DNA from: an uncultured Dorea sp.
GTDB taxonomy: Bacteria; Bacillota; Clostridia; Lachnospirales; Lachnospiraceae
Length of the DNA stretch: 64,000 bases
Assembly: GCA_948602995.1 (NCBI GenBank)
Contig: CAPEBR010000007.1
Span: 1-64,000 of the forward strand
Direction of reading: 5' to 3'
Every line of letters begins with the position of its first letter. Within the stretch, counting starts at the first letter, position 1. A model generated the notes under the pieces. The model saw nothing but the letters and a program-made list of their open reading frames with translations. It made no database searches and was not told the origin of the DNA. The translations under genes and the position numbers were made by a program. Positions 33,619 through 41,230 of this stretch are shown here, piece by piece.

Positions 33619-33654
33619 ATTTCATTATTCGAAATCAATTTCATATAATGAAAT
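33619..33654. promoter_or_regulatory. Dyad in the divergent control region
   Basis: ATTTCATTAT (33619-33628) and ATAATGAAAT (33645-33654) form a perfect 10-bp inverted repeat with a 16-base centre. It lies between the lanthipeptide operon and the divergent XRE gene, and is a likely repressor site for both. Confidence 0.6.
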
Positions 33655-33707
33655 TAACATTTTCCAATACTGCTGTTAGAATGATTATAGGAAGGAGAAT
33701 GGTAAGC

Positions 33708-34037
33708 ATGACAGTTGGACAACGCATTAAAGCTCTCAGAAAATTAAAAAATATCCAACAAAATCAATTGGCTGACTACATCCATGTGTCTCCAAGTACC
33801 ATGTGCCGCATAGAAACTGAGTCAACTGGAGTTACTCTGGAAAACATTTGTAACATTGCTAATGTTTTAGAAGTAACGCCCCAGGATATATTATGCGACA
33901 TCTTCGTATATGACCCGGCTCTTAAGATGAGCATTGCAGAAGAAATTAGAATCACTGCCGAAAAGCTCCCTCCCCAAAAACAGGCTGAAATACTGGTTAT
34001 GTTGAAGTCTCTGCGTTCTTATTTAAGTGAATCATAA
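33708..34037 (+). CDS. XRE-family HTH regulator
   Basis: 109 residues from the ATG at 33708 (GGAAGGAG ten bases upstream). Earlier in-frame ATGs lie in the operator or too close to the site. N-terminal HTH: MTVGQRIKALRKLKNIQQNQ, HVSPSTMCRIETESTGVTLE. A helical C-terminal part follows (EEIRITAEKLPPQKQAEILV). It is divergent from the lanthipeptide operon across a 10-bp dyad, so it probably represses one or both directions. It is followed by its own terminator. Confidence 0.85.
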   Translation: MTVGQRIKALRKLKNIQQNQLADYIHVSPSTMCRIETESTGVTLENICNIANVLEVTPQDILCDIFVYDPALKMSIAEEIRITAEKLPPQKQAEILVMLKSLRSYLSES

Positions 34038-34339
34038 CACAATCAAGAGAGCTTTTCATCAGTCTGACCTCAATTCGTATATTTTTAGACTTTAAATCGG
34101 TCAAACAGCATTTTTGATTGATTGTACTAAATGGCTGTCCTCATAAAATGAGACGACAGTCTTTTTATATTTCACAGAAAAAACTTTATCATTCTGTCAT
34201 TTAAGGACAATTAGTCGGATTTTTTGAAGGATTATTCAAAATCTGTTGAAAAATCTTTGAAAATGATATTTATTTATAGGTGTATAGATCTATAGCCAAA
34301 ATACTTAAGTATGAATCTGACAGAAAGGAGAAAAAAGAA
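34038..34339. other. Intergenic region with XRE terminator, no gene seen
   Basis: Contains the stem CTGTCCTCAT/ATGAGACGACAG with a T-run (34135-34166), which ends the XRE transcript. The remainder is AT-rich, with short dyads GTATAGATCTATA-like and TACTTAAGTA before the next gene. No ORF or RNA gene is recognised. Confidence 0.55.
34135..34166 (+). terminator. Terminator of the XRE gene
   Basis: CTGTCCTCAT-aaa-ATGAGACGACAG hairpin (two-base bulge) followed by TCTTTTT. Confidence 0.75.
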
Positions 34340-34720
34340 ATGAAAAACAAAAAAACCGGTATCCTGTTAATTATGACTATATGTACAGTCATATTCGGAA
34401 TACCAGCTAACGCTGCGACAAGCTATCTGGATGTAAGTACGAATGACAGATATTCCTATTATACTTACAAGGATACAGGCGCTGACTACGAGAATCTGTA
34501 TTATGTAACGCCCACAACCTATAAGGGAAGATTGATTATGGGGAGATCCAGGTCTCAAAATGGAAAGTACAGTTCTCACATAACAAATATCTCTAAAAAG
34601 GCAGATAGTTATAGTTATGGCTCTCCTAAATCGCAGGGTGGTATTTACTATCAGTTTTACGCGGGCCCCGGAGTCGGTACATCCAGTGACTGGCACTTAA
34701 TAGGACGGTATACGCCATAA
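34340..34720 (+). CDS. Secreted Tyr/Ser-rich small protein, possible bacteriocin or effector
   Basis: 126 residues from the ATG at 34340 (AAAGGAG site). Clear Sec signal peptide: MKNKKTGILLIMTICTVIFG with an A-N-A cleavage site near 25. The mature part of about 100 residues is very rich in Tyr, Ser and Gly, lacks Cys, and looks beta-rich (RYSYYTYKD, GGIYYQFYAGPG). I recognise no family; it recalls lactococcin-972-type Sec-secreted bacteriocins in size and composition only. A lipoprotein and ABC-2 exporter follow, like an immunity set. Confidence 0.7.
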   Translation: MKNKKTGILLIMTICTVIFGIPANAATSYLDVSTNDRYSYYTYKDTGADYENLYYVTPTTYKGRLIMGRSRSQNGKYSSHITNISKKADSYSYGSPKSQGGIYYQFYAGPGVGTSSDWHLIGRYTP

Positions 34721-34785
34721 GCAGATTATGGGAAAGGCTTTTGCCTTTCCCATAACTTATTGCCAGAAAGATAAGAGGTAAATCT

Positions 34786-35772
34786 ATGAGAACAAGAGAA
34801 ATTCTTAGCATATGTTTCTTACTATTATGTCTGACACTCACAGCTTGTTCAGCAAAAAAAGAGAGTTCAAAAGAACGATCTGATCGCTATCACTTTCCGG
34901 GCAGCTATACAAGACAAACTGCCTCCATTGAAATTGATCTGCCGGTTATTGCCGGGAGTGAAAATAAAAACTGCCTATATAAATGTACGGCAGAAAAAAA
35001 ACATTTTGCTCCCAGGGAAATTGCTTCTTTGATTTGGGGGACAGAGCTCTCTAAGCTTGTTTCGGAAACTGATGAAAACAGCTTTGTCCACAAAAACAAA
35101 AACTCCCTTTACGTGGATTGCGATTACATTGCTTTTAACAGCAACTCAGAAAAGCAGAAATCCATCATGAAAAAATTTTCTCTATTTCCTGAGACTTATA
35201 CCGCAGACCAGTTCCCGGCCTTTGAGGATACGGATGAAGGTTTTACTGATTTTAAGGAAAAGGGAAAACTAGAAGAGCTTTTTTACTCCATGGGAATCAC
35301 GAATCTTTTCTTATATAAGGCGTACCTGCCAGAAGAGGAAATCCGGTACTGGATCGGAACTGAGACCTGCCAGGGTCTTCCGGTCTTCTGTTCCTCTTTT
35401 TATAATGGCTTTAATGACACATGGTCGCCGGTTCAGGCCTTATATACACCGTCAGGAATAGAAAAAATACAGGTCTTATACTATTTTAATTTTTCCCTGA
35501 CAGAAGAAAAAATCAGTCTTAAACCCTTTGATGAGATAGCGGATGCCCTGGAGAAAGAATACTCTATGCTAATAACAGATTATAAACATGCAGCAATAAA
35601 AGCAGAGCTGTCCTTCTGGGTTAATGTGAATCAGACAAATAATACCTGGGAAATGCTTCCTGTATGGATCATTACCATAAGGGAATTTCCCCCAGATACT
35701 CCTGATCATTTTACGGAGTATGAAAAAATAATCAACGCAGAAACTGCGGAAGTATTGGAAGCAGGTGAATAA
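34786..35772 (+). CDS. Lipoprotein, possible immunity protein
   Basis: 328 residues with a lipobox at 18-21 (L-T-A-C) after a signal peptide. The rest is a soluble extracellular domain with no recognised fold. It sits between the secreted protein and the ABC-2 permeases. The next gene starts one base after its stop codon, so expression is coupled. In lantibiotic gene sets such lipoproteins (LanI) protect the producer; here that role is a positional inference. Confidence 0.7.
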   Translation: MRTREILSICFLLLCLTLTACSAKKESSKERSDRYHFPGSYTRQTASIEIDLPVIAGSENKNCLYKCTAEKKHFAPREIASLIWGTELSKLVSETDENSFVHKNKNSLYVDCDYIAFNSNSEKQKSIMKKFSLFPETYTADQFPAFEDTDEGFTDFKEKGKLEELFYSMGITNLFLYKAYLPEEEIRYWIGTETCQGLPVFCSSFYNGFNDTWSPVQALYTPSGIEKIQVLYYFNFSLTEEKISLKPFDEIADALEKEYSMLITDYKHAAIKAELSFWVNVNQTNNTWEMLPVWIITIREFPPDTPDHFTEYEKIINAETAEVLEAGE

Positions 35773-35773
35773 T

Positions 35774-36538
35774 ATGAGATATTTCAAGACAGAATCCGGC
35801 AGAGCATTCCTGTCCTGCCGGTTCTTGCTTAGTATTGCCGGAGTAACTCTCACTTACTTTTTTTCACTTTATAAAGTAGCCGGAATATATGACTCTGTCT
35901 ACACAACCTATATAAACGCCACATCTCTTATTCCTTTCCTCGTTACATTAACAATCTGTGCAATCCCCTTTTCCCATTGTTTTTGTGAGGATATGGAATA
36001 TCATTATATCTTTCAGACTGCGCTTAGATGCCCTGTATGGAAATATGTACTGGTTAAAATTCTCCTGATATATTTAACCGCTATTTCGACAATGGTATTG
36101 GGTACAGTCCTATTTGTCTTAATCATCCGTCTTAAAGTTCCATGGACAGGACCGGAAAGCCACTGGATGCAGTATCCCTTTGTACGGGTGTTTTTTGACA
36201 ATGACCATTTCTTGGTATATTACATCGTCCATTCATTTTTTACTGGTCTGCTCGCAGGATTTTTGTCCGTATTAGCTGCCTTCGGCTCCTTGTTCTGGCA
36301 GAACAGATTATTTGTATTATCCATACCTTTTATGTCATACTGTCTGCTAATTTATTATTTACAGGCATTATTTCCTAGAAGTCCCTGGTTTGACATTAGC
36401 CAATTGTTCAATCCGTCCTTTGATATCTGGAACAATGAACGATTTTCAATCCTGTGGCCATTTATTGTAACCATTCTGTCAGCTTTTGCTGCATGGCTTA
36501 TCATTAGCCTGAAATTAAGGAGGACTTTGCATGAGTAA
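35774..36538 (+). CDS. ABC-2-type membrane permease, first subunit
   Basis: 254 residues from the ATG at 35774 with six predicted membrane segments (LLSIAGVTLTYFFSLYKVAG, SLIPFLVTLTICAIPFSHCF, ILSAFAAWLIISLKL). No conserved motif beyond ABC-2 layout. It overlaps the next permease by eight bases. With the second permease and the ATPase it forms an exporter of the LanFEG/BceAB-like size class. It may expel the bacteriocin-like product encoded nearby. Confidence 0.75.
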   Translation: MRYFKTESGRAFLSCRFLLSIAGVTLTYFFSLYKVAGIYDSVYTTYINATSLIPFLVTLTICAIPFSHCFCEDMEYHYIFQTALRCPVWKYVLVKILLIYLTAISTMVLGTVLFVLIIRLKVPWTGPESHWMQYPFVRVFFDNDHFLVYYIVHSFFTGLLAGFLSVLAAFGSLFWQNRLFVLSIPFMSYCLLIYYLQALFPRSPWFDISQLFNPSFDIWNNERFSILWPFIVTILSAFAAWLIISLKLRRTLHE

Positions 36539-37382
36539 AAATTTTTGCACAATATGTTTTAGCCGAATCTGCAACAGAAAAAATGTACTGCTTGCCGTGC
36601 TGCTTCTCTTCTTAAATGCCATCTACTGTACGCCGCTGAGAGACTTTTGCAGCATGTCAGCATGTCGTGTTACTCCATGGATTTTTTCTTTTTTATTAAC
36701 AGATACAAATTATCTGTTGTTATTTATGGCATGCATTATCTATTATTTTTCAGATGTTCCGTACATGAACCAGTGGAATAGCTATTACTTATTGAGAAAA
36801 GGAAAATCCGGCTGGGGACGGGAGCAGATCTGTTATATATTGACAAGCGCCTTTATCATTACCATGATCAGTATACCCCTTTCCATTGCATCAATCATTC
36901 CGAATCTGTATATAGAGAAGGGCTGGGGAAAGGTTCTCTATACCCTTGCCAAAACAAATGCGGGAGAAAAGTGCGATCTCTTCTGGAAAATATCTTCACA
37001 GTATATCAGTAAGCATACGCCTTTTGAAGCTATGATGGTTTCTATACTCTTCACATTGCTTGGCGTGACCTTTATCGGATGCTTTATGTTCTGCTGTGCA
37101 CTGCTGTTCCCTAAGGGAATGAGTATTCTGGCAGCGACAGGATTGTCTGTATATTCCTCTGTTGTAGTCGGACTGGGGGATTATGCCCAGCGTGAATTAT
37201 CTCTGACATCTCCTGTCTCGTGGATGCGTATTACCGATTTCGGCATTACAAAATACGGATATAAGATTGCTGCTTCTTACGCTTATGCTATCTGTGCGTA
37301 TCTTATGTTAATCATATTATCCGTATCAATAAGCCTGTATAAAATACAAAAAGCAGATTTTATCTGGAATCATGAGGAGTAA
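36531..37382 (+). CDS. ABC-2-type membrane permease, second subunit
   Basis: 283 residues with AGGAGG before the ATG and about six membrane segments. It differs in sequence from the first permease, and both carry a large loop between membrane segments (SDVPYMNQWNSYYLLRKGKS). It lies between the first permease (8-base overlap) and the ATPase gene. Probable partner in a heterodimeric exporter. Confidence 0.75.
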   Translation: MSKNFCTICFSRICNRKNVLLAVLLLFLNAIYCTPLRDFCSMSACRVTPWIFSFLLTDTNYLLLFMACIIYYFSDVPYMNQWNSYYLLRKGKSGWGREQICYILTSAFIITMISIPLSIASIIPNLYIEKGWGKVLYTLAKTNAGEKCDLFWKISSQYISKHTPFEAMMVSILFTLLGVTFIGCFMFCCALLFPKGMSILAATGLSVYSSVVVGLGDYAQRELSLTSPVSWMRITDFGITKYGYKIAASYAYAICAYLMLIILSVSISLYKIQKADFIWNHEE

Positions 37383-37389
37383 TGATACT

Positions 37390-38025
37390 ATGGGAAAAAT
37401 TGCAATTGAATTTAAAAATGTGTCCAAAATTTTGGGGTATCATCAAGTGCTAAGTAATGTTAATATCTCTTTGAGGGAGCACCGTATTACAGGCATTGTC
37501 GGCCGAAATGGCTCTGGTAAGACCGTTCTGCTGAAATGTATCTGCGGTTTTCTACAGCCTGACGTTGGTGAAATTACCATCTACGGGAAAAGCCCCGACA
37601 AATATATAACAGAAGGGAATAAACTGGGGGCAGCTATAGACGGACCTGCACTTTTAGACGGGTACAGCGGTTTAAGAAATCTGGAACTTTTATACGGAAT
37701 TCTTAACAAGCCGGATCGCAGTCATCTAAGCATGGTCATGGAAAGAGTTGGTTTAGATCCCTGGTCATCTAAAGCCGTAAAAAAGTATTCTATGGGAATG
37801 AAGCAGCGGCTTGCAATTGCGCAGGCAATCATGGAAGATCAGGAAATTATCATTCTTGATGAACCAATGAATGGCCTGGATACAGACTGCATAGATGCAG
37901 TCAGAACACTTCTCCTGGAATTGAAGCAAGAACACAGGACAATTATACTTTCCAGCCACAATCAAAAAGATATTGAACTGCTATGTGATGATATCTATGA
38001 GATCAAGGAAGGAAGAATATTATGA
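37390..38025 (+). CDS. ABC transporter ATPase
   Basis: 211 residues from the ATG at 37390 (GAGGAG site ten bases upstream). Walker A GRNGSGKT, signature YSMGMKQRLAIAQ (the LSGGQ motif replaced by YSMGM, common in LanF-like and ABC-2 export ATPases), Walker B IIILDEPMNGLD, and switch His in SSHNQKD. It powers the two permeases upstream. Terminator at 38072-38112 ends the operon. Confidence 0.88.
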   Translation: MGKIAIEFKNVSKILGYHQVLSNVNISLREHRITGIVGRNGSGKTVLLKCICGFLQPDVGEITIYGKSPDKYITEGNKLGAAIDGPALLDGYSGLRNLELLYGILNKPDRSHLSMVMERVGLDPWSSKAVKKYSMGMKQRLAIAQAIMEDQEIIILDEPMNGLDTDCIDAVRTLLLELKQEHRTIILSSHNQKDIELLCDDIYEIKEGRIL

Positions 38026-38071
38026 TGTAATCGCTGCTATACGGTATACCCAGCATAGCAATGTGTTAAAC

Positions 38072-38112
38072 ACCCACAGAACCTCACCGTCCTGTGGGTA
38101 TTCTTTTTTTTA
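38072..38112 (+). terminator. Terminator of the ABC operon
   Basis: ACCCACAG (38072-38079) pairs with CTGTGGGT (38092-38099), then ATTC and a run of T. Confidence 0.85.
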
Positions 38113-38147
38113 CCTATACGGGAAGGTTGCAAAAGCACTATTGAAAA

Positions 38148-38177
38148 GGTTACAAATACGGGATAAGCAGCTTTTTT
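38148..38177 (+). promoter_or_regulatory. Probable sigma-regulon promoter before the holin gene
   Basis: GGTTACA (38148-38154), 16 bases, CTTTTTTATTTTA from 38171. Spacing and sequence match the two longer shared promoters at 26680 and 38638 (GTTTACA / CTTCTTTTATTATA), but the GATAACCGGTTAT dyad is absent. Confidence 0.5.
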
Positions 38178-38211
38178 ATTTTAATAAAAAGCACTGAAGG
38201 AGGTGAGATTT

Positions 38212-38631
38212 ATGCAAAAAATTATGGAACATCTGCATGTTCTGTCTGGGGTCAGCTTTGGAATTGTAAGCCACTATTTAGGCGGATGGGATTATATGCT
38301 TAAAGCTATATTAGTCTTTGTAATCTTAGATTTCCTTACCGGCTGGCTAAAAGCAATTTACACCAAATCTTTATCATCAAAGGCTGGATTCAAAGGGATT
38401 ATCAGAAAAGTAGTGATCTTTATCATTATCGCGGTAGCAAGTATTCTGCAAATGTTACTAAATGACAAAATTCCACTGCGGGAAACCATGATTATGTTTT
38501 ACATCCTAAACGAGGCTTTAAGCATCATTGAAAATGCATCCTATTTTATTCCTGTTCCTGCCAGATTGAAGGATGTTCTTCGTGAGCTGAATCAGAAATA
38601 TGATGATAATACAAAAAGAAAAAAAGACTAA
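38212..38631 (+). CDS. Phage-type holin (TcdE/UviB holin family)
   Basis: 139 residues from the ATG at 38212 (GGAGG eight bases upstream). Three membrane segments (near 10-45, 65-85 and 85-105) and the family core D-Y-M-L-K-A-I-L-V-F-V-I-L-D-F-L-T-G-W, then GFKGIIRKVVIFIIIAVAS, with a charged Lys-rich tail. Members make membrane lesions in phage lysis or release toxins without signal peptides (TcdE in C. difficile). Here there is no phage context. Neighbours are an SH3-like protein and a TcdR-like sigma factor. Confidence 0.88.
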   Translation: MQKIMEHLHVLSGVSFGIVSHYLGGWDYMLKAILVFVILDFLTGWLKAIYTKSLSSKAGFKGIIRKVVIFIIIAVASILQMLLNDKIPLRETMIMFYILNEALSIIENASYFIPVPARLKDVLRELNQKYDDNTKRKKD

Positions 38632-38637
38632 AAAAGA

Positions 38638-38688
38638 GTTTCTAAAACAACTCTTCCCTTCTTCTTTCATTATAGATAACCGGTTATG
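38638..38688 (+). promoter_or_regulatory. Shared promoter element, copy B (SH3-like gene)
   Basis: GTTTCTA at 38638, then CTTCTTTCATTATAGATAACC continuing to GGTTAT; the ATG is 77 bases from the first G, exactly as in copy A. Over TTCTTCTTTNATTATA and the dyad the two copies are identical apart from one base. Confidence 0.7.
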
Positions 38689-38714
38689 AAAAACAAAACA
38701 AGGAGGAAACAATT

Positions 38715-39230
38715 ATGTCAACGTGTTGTGTAAACAAAAGCGGAAAGGTCGTTCCTGTATATAACGCCTCCAGGGCGAAAATCGGAGAACTTACCCAAAA
38801 TGAATTTTTTTCCAAGATAGGCTCTGAGGGCAGCCAGGTCGCCATTTATTTCCTTGGACCGAATGGGAAGGCTTTGGAAGGACTTCTAATCTCCCCTCCA
38901 AAGAGTACTGTAACTTCCATCGAACAGTATCCATATGGAACTGCAAAAATCGATGGAACCACCTACAAAACCTATTATATGCGTGAAACCAAAAATCTCT
39001 ATGATATAAATGGTAGTGTAATTGGAAGCGTTGCCGCCGGAAAGAGAGTTGCATGTCTGACTGGTCTTGGCGGAAATTCCAAACCATATCTGAAGGCCAT
39101 TAACTACGCTGCTAAACGCGCCGGAGGATGGGAAAATATGTCTAACAATGGCTATAGCTACGGTTTTGTTGATACCGGGCTTAGGACAAGTTCTTCCAAA
39201 TCTGGAATCGCATTGTACGGTTCCTGGTAA
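38715..39230 (+). CDS. Unknown SH3-like protein of the holin/sigma locus
   Basis: 171 residues with AGGAGG upstream. No signal peptide or membrane segment. Two stretches look like bacterial SH3-type beta folds (KSGKVVPVYNASRAKIGELT; ETKNLYDINGSVIGSVAAGK), separated by G-T-A-K-I-D-G-T-T-Y-K-T-Y-Y. I do not recognise a named family. It shares its promoter with the DUF1906 lysin-like gene 12 kb away and follows the holin, so it is a candidate for a protein released through the holin. A 46-bp palindrome lies 57 bases after the stop. Confidence 0.72.
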   Translation: MSTCCVNKSGKVVPVYNASRAKIGELTQNEFFSKIGSEGSQVAIYFLGPNGKALEGLLISPPKSTVTSIEQYPYGTAKIDGTTYKTYYMRETKNLYDINGSVIGSVAAGKRVACLTGLGGNSKPYLKAINYAAKRAGGWENMSNNGYSYGFVDTGLRTSSSKSGIALYGSW

Positions 39231-39286
39231 ACAGCTGCAATGTAACAGTTTAGACAAGCTGTTCTCACGGTCAGCGCAGCAAGTAA

Positions 39287-39332
39287 TCAAAATGGGACGG
39301 GGCATTTTTAAAAATGCCCCGTCCCATTTTGA
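39287..39332. repeat. Perfect 46-bp palindromic repeat
   Basis: TCAAAATGGGACGGGGCATT continuing to TTT, followed by the exact reverse complement (23 + 23 bases). It is the same core as the other GC-rich hairpins, extended by seven flanking pairs. It lies 57 bases after the SH3-like gene and may act as terminator. Confidence 0.9.
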
Positions 39333-39463
39333 TTTCATTAGCATTATACTCCTGACTTTTGCATTTCTAGAAGCTGTCAAATCATGTCAAAAAAACGGCG
39401 AGATAGACAAACCATGGTGCATAATTTCTAAACATTTCTTATTAATTGATAAGGAGTGATCAT

Positions 39464-40015
39464 ATGAAACCAAAATACGATATTATAAAGCTTTTAAAAA
39501 ACTACAAGACAAGCTATGATGAAAAGAGTCTGTTAAAAATCATCGAATGCATGTATCCTATTATTAACAGATATTCCAGACAGGCATATTGGAGCGAATA
39601 TGATGACATGCAGCAGGAATTGATGCTGTCTGTAATCGAGGCGGCGCAAAGAATTGAAAATTACGATAACGAGGGCGCAAGTATAAAGTTTTTAGCAAAT
39701 GCTGTAAAAAACAGATTTTTAGAATTGTACAGAAAACATAGGAATATTAAAAACCAGATCGGATTTGCTTCTGAAATGCTTGAAAATATATGTAATCATG
39801 ATTATGAATCTTACGCTGACATTGAGTTTAAGGCCGACTTAAAAAGTTTAACGAACTGCAGTTCACCCTTGCAGCAACAAGTCGCGTACTATATTTTAAG
39901 CGAAAATACTACGGACACAGAGATTGCCAGGAATCTTAATGTTTCACGGCAATATGTAAACCGCTGCAAAAAGACAATATTCCATGCACTTCATTCCTAT
40001 TGTTCCCCACAGTAA
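39464..40015 (+). CDS. Alternative sigma factor, TcdR/UviA/BotR-like
   Basis: 183 residues from the ATG at 39464 (AAGGAG site); an ATG six codons earlier lacks a site. Sigma region 2 is at about 40-100 (YDDMQQELMLSVIEAAQRIE, then FLANAVKNRFLELYRKHR). Region 4 HTH is at about 140-178 (TDTEIARNLNVSRQYVNRCK). Size, lack of regions 1 and 3, and the S-R-Q-x-V-N HTH match the group of clostridial toxin and bacteriocin sigma factors (TcdR, UviA, BotR). Probable targets are the shared promoters at 26680, 38638 and 38148. Confidence 0.8.
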   Translation: MKPKYDIIKLLKNYKTSYDEKSLLKIIECMYPIINRYSRQAYWSEYDDMQQELMLSVIEAAQRIENYDNEGASIKFLANAVKNRFLELYRKHRNIKNQIGFASEMLENICNHDYESYADIEFKADLKSLTNCSSPLQQQVAYYILSENTTDTEIARNLNVSRQYVNRCKKTIFHALHSYCSPQ

Positions 40016-40106
40016 AATCCGTTTTTATTCAAAGGAGCAGTACATCATTGCGTAATTAACGGTGAATCATGCAAGTCTGTACTGGCGCTCTATCCGTTCA
40101 GAGACA

Positions 40107-40134
40107 GGGTATAATCCAAAACTGAGTTATACCC
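40107..40134. terminator. Hairpin between convergent sigma factor and lipoprotein genes
   Basis: GGGTATAA (40107-40114) pairs with TTATACCC (40127-40134). Moderate stem without a long T-run. Confidence 0.5.
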
Positions 40135-40146
40135 TCCTCTCCAGCC

Positions 40147-40884
40147 TTACTTTTTGTAACAGGTCAACTCTCCGTAATACAGCTTTAACGTTGATAAGTC
40201 TTTAACCCCTGCACTTACATCCTCCTGCCCATACCGCAGCAGATAGTAATCCATATCATGAAGAATCCGGTAGATTTCCATAATACACTTGGCATCATGG
40301 CTTTCCTTTGCTTCTTTCACATCCGCAATGATTCGTCCGAAGTCGCAGACCAGATCTTCGTTACGTATCGTAGATTTGATCTCTGCCAGAACCCTTAATA
40401 TACGATCCGCATCATATTCATTCGTATTGTAGACCTTATCACCATACTTTTGTTCGTACTCTCTTTCTGTCAGTCCTTCCTCTTCCTTTTTATCCCACAC
40501 GTCTTCATCAAAGGCATATCCCTCTACAATCTCACCCGTCTCGTGCAGATAATTCCATACTGCATCGCCTGGGTCAGCCAGGCGCTCCTCAAGATTGCTA
40601 TAAAAGAATCTATTCTCCAAAGCCAGATTTGCAGCTGTAACTGCCTCCCGCATTCTTTTGATATCTTCTTTTTTCATGCCTTCCTGTACGATTTCACGCA
40701 TGGCGAGGACTTCCTCCTTAGAAGGCGGCTCTGCTTCCTTGTTTTCCTTCTGGCTTCCTGTGGTATTCACCACAATATTCTTTGCCTGATCTTCCTTCTT
40801 TTCTGTAATTTCCCCATCCGTTTTCTTTTGGCATCCGGATACTGCCGCACAGACAATCAAAAATATGACTATAAATCTTTTCAT
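40147..40884 (-). CDS. Lipoprotein of unknown function
   Basis: 245 residues with AAGGGGG upstream. Signal peptide with lipobox V-S-G-C at 15-18 (MKRFIVIFLIVCAAVSGCQK). A Lys/Glu-rich linker follows, then an acidic helical domain (REAVTAANLALENRFFYSNL, ECDADRILRVLAEIKSTI-like region). I do not recognise the family. It appears monocistronic and convergent with the sigma gene. No link to the holin regulon is visible. Confidence 0.72.
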   Translation of the reverse strand: MKRFIVIFLIVCAAVSGCQKKTDGEITEKKEDQAKNIVVNTTGSQKENKEAEPPSKEEVLAMREIVQEGMKKEDIKRMREAVTAANLALENRFFYSNLEERLADPGDAVWNYLHETGEIVEGYAFDEDVWDKKEEEGLTEREYEQKYGDKVYNTNEYDADRILRVLAEIKSTIRNEDLVCDFGRIIADVKEAKESHDAKCIMEIYRILHDMDYYLLRYGQEDVSAGVKDLSTLKLYYGELTCYKK

Positions 40885-41230
40885 CTTAAAAACCCCCTTA
40901 AATTCATTTCAGTGAAACGCGCTGAGCCTTGGCAAACTTATTTTAACATATGATTTCAGAGAATTCTCATCCTGTCCGTAAAAGATTGTCTTTTGTCCTT
41001 AAGAGGCACTGTCCGGAAATAATCAGAGACCTCTAATCCTGCCTTTCTCCAATTCATATTCAATATTGGGGACTCGCACAGGTACAGATGAAATCATATA
41101 ATATGAGAAGGGGAATACCCAGTTATACAGCCTTTTATACGGATTATACCAAATCTATTGAAAAAACTCCAAAGATAATCATATACTACTATTCCAAAAG
41201 CACTTATGAAAAAACAGTAAAGGAAATGAT
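40885..41230. other. Intergenic region, nothing recognised
   Basis: 346 bases between divergent genes. No clear hairpin, ORF above 30 codons with a ribosome site, or repeat-family member was found. Promoters for both flanking genes must lie here, but no strong hexamer pair stands out. Confidence 0.4.

Noticed and set aside
38212..38631. Prophage
   Set aside because: The holin stands alone: no terminase, capsid, portal, tail or integrase genes nearby, and the sigma-factor neighbour fits toxin/bacteriocin release better.
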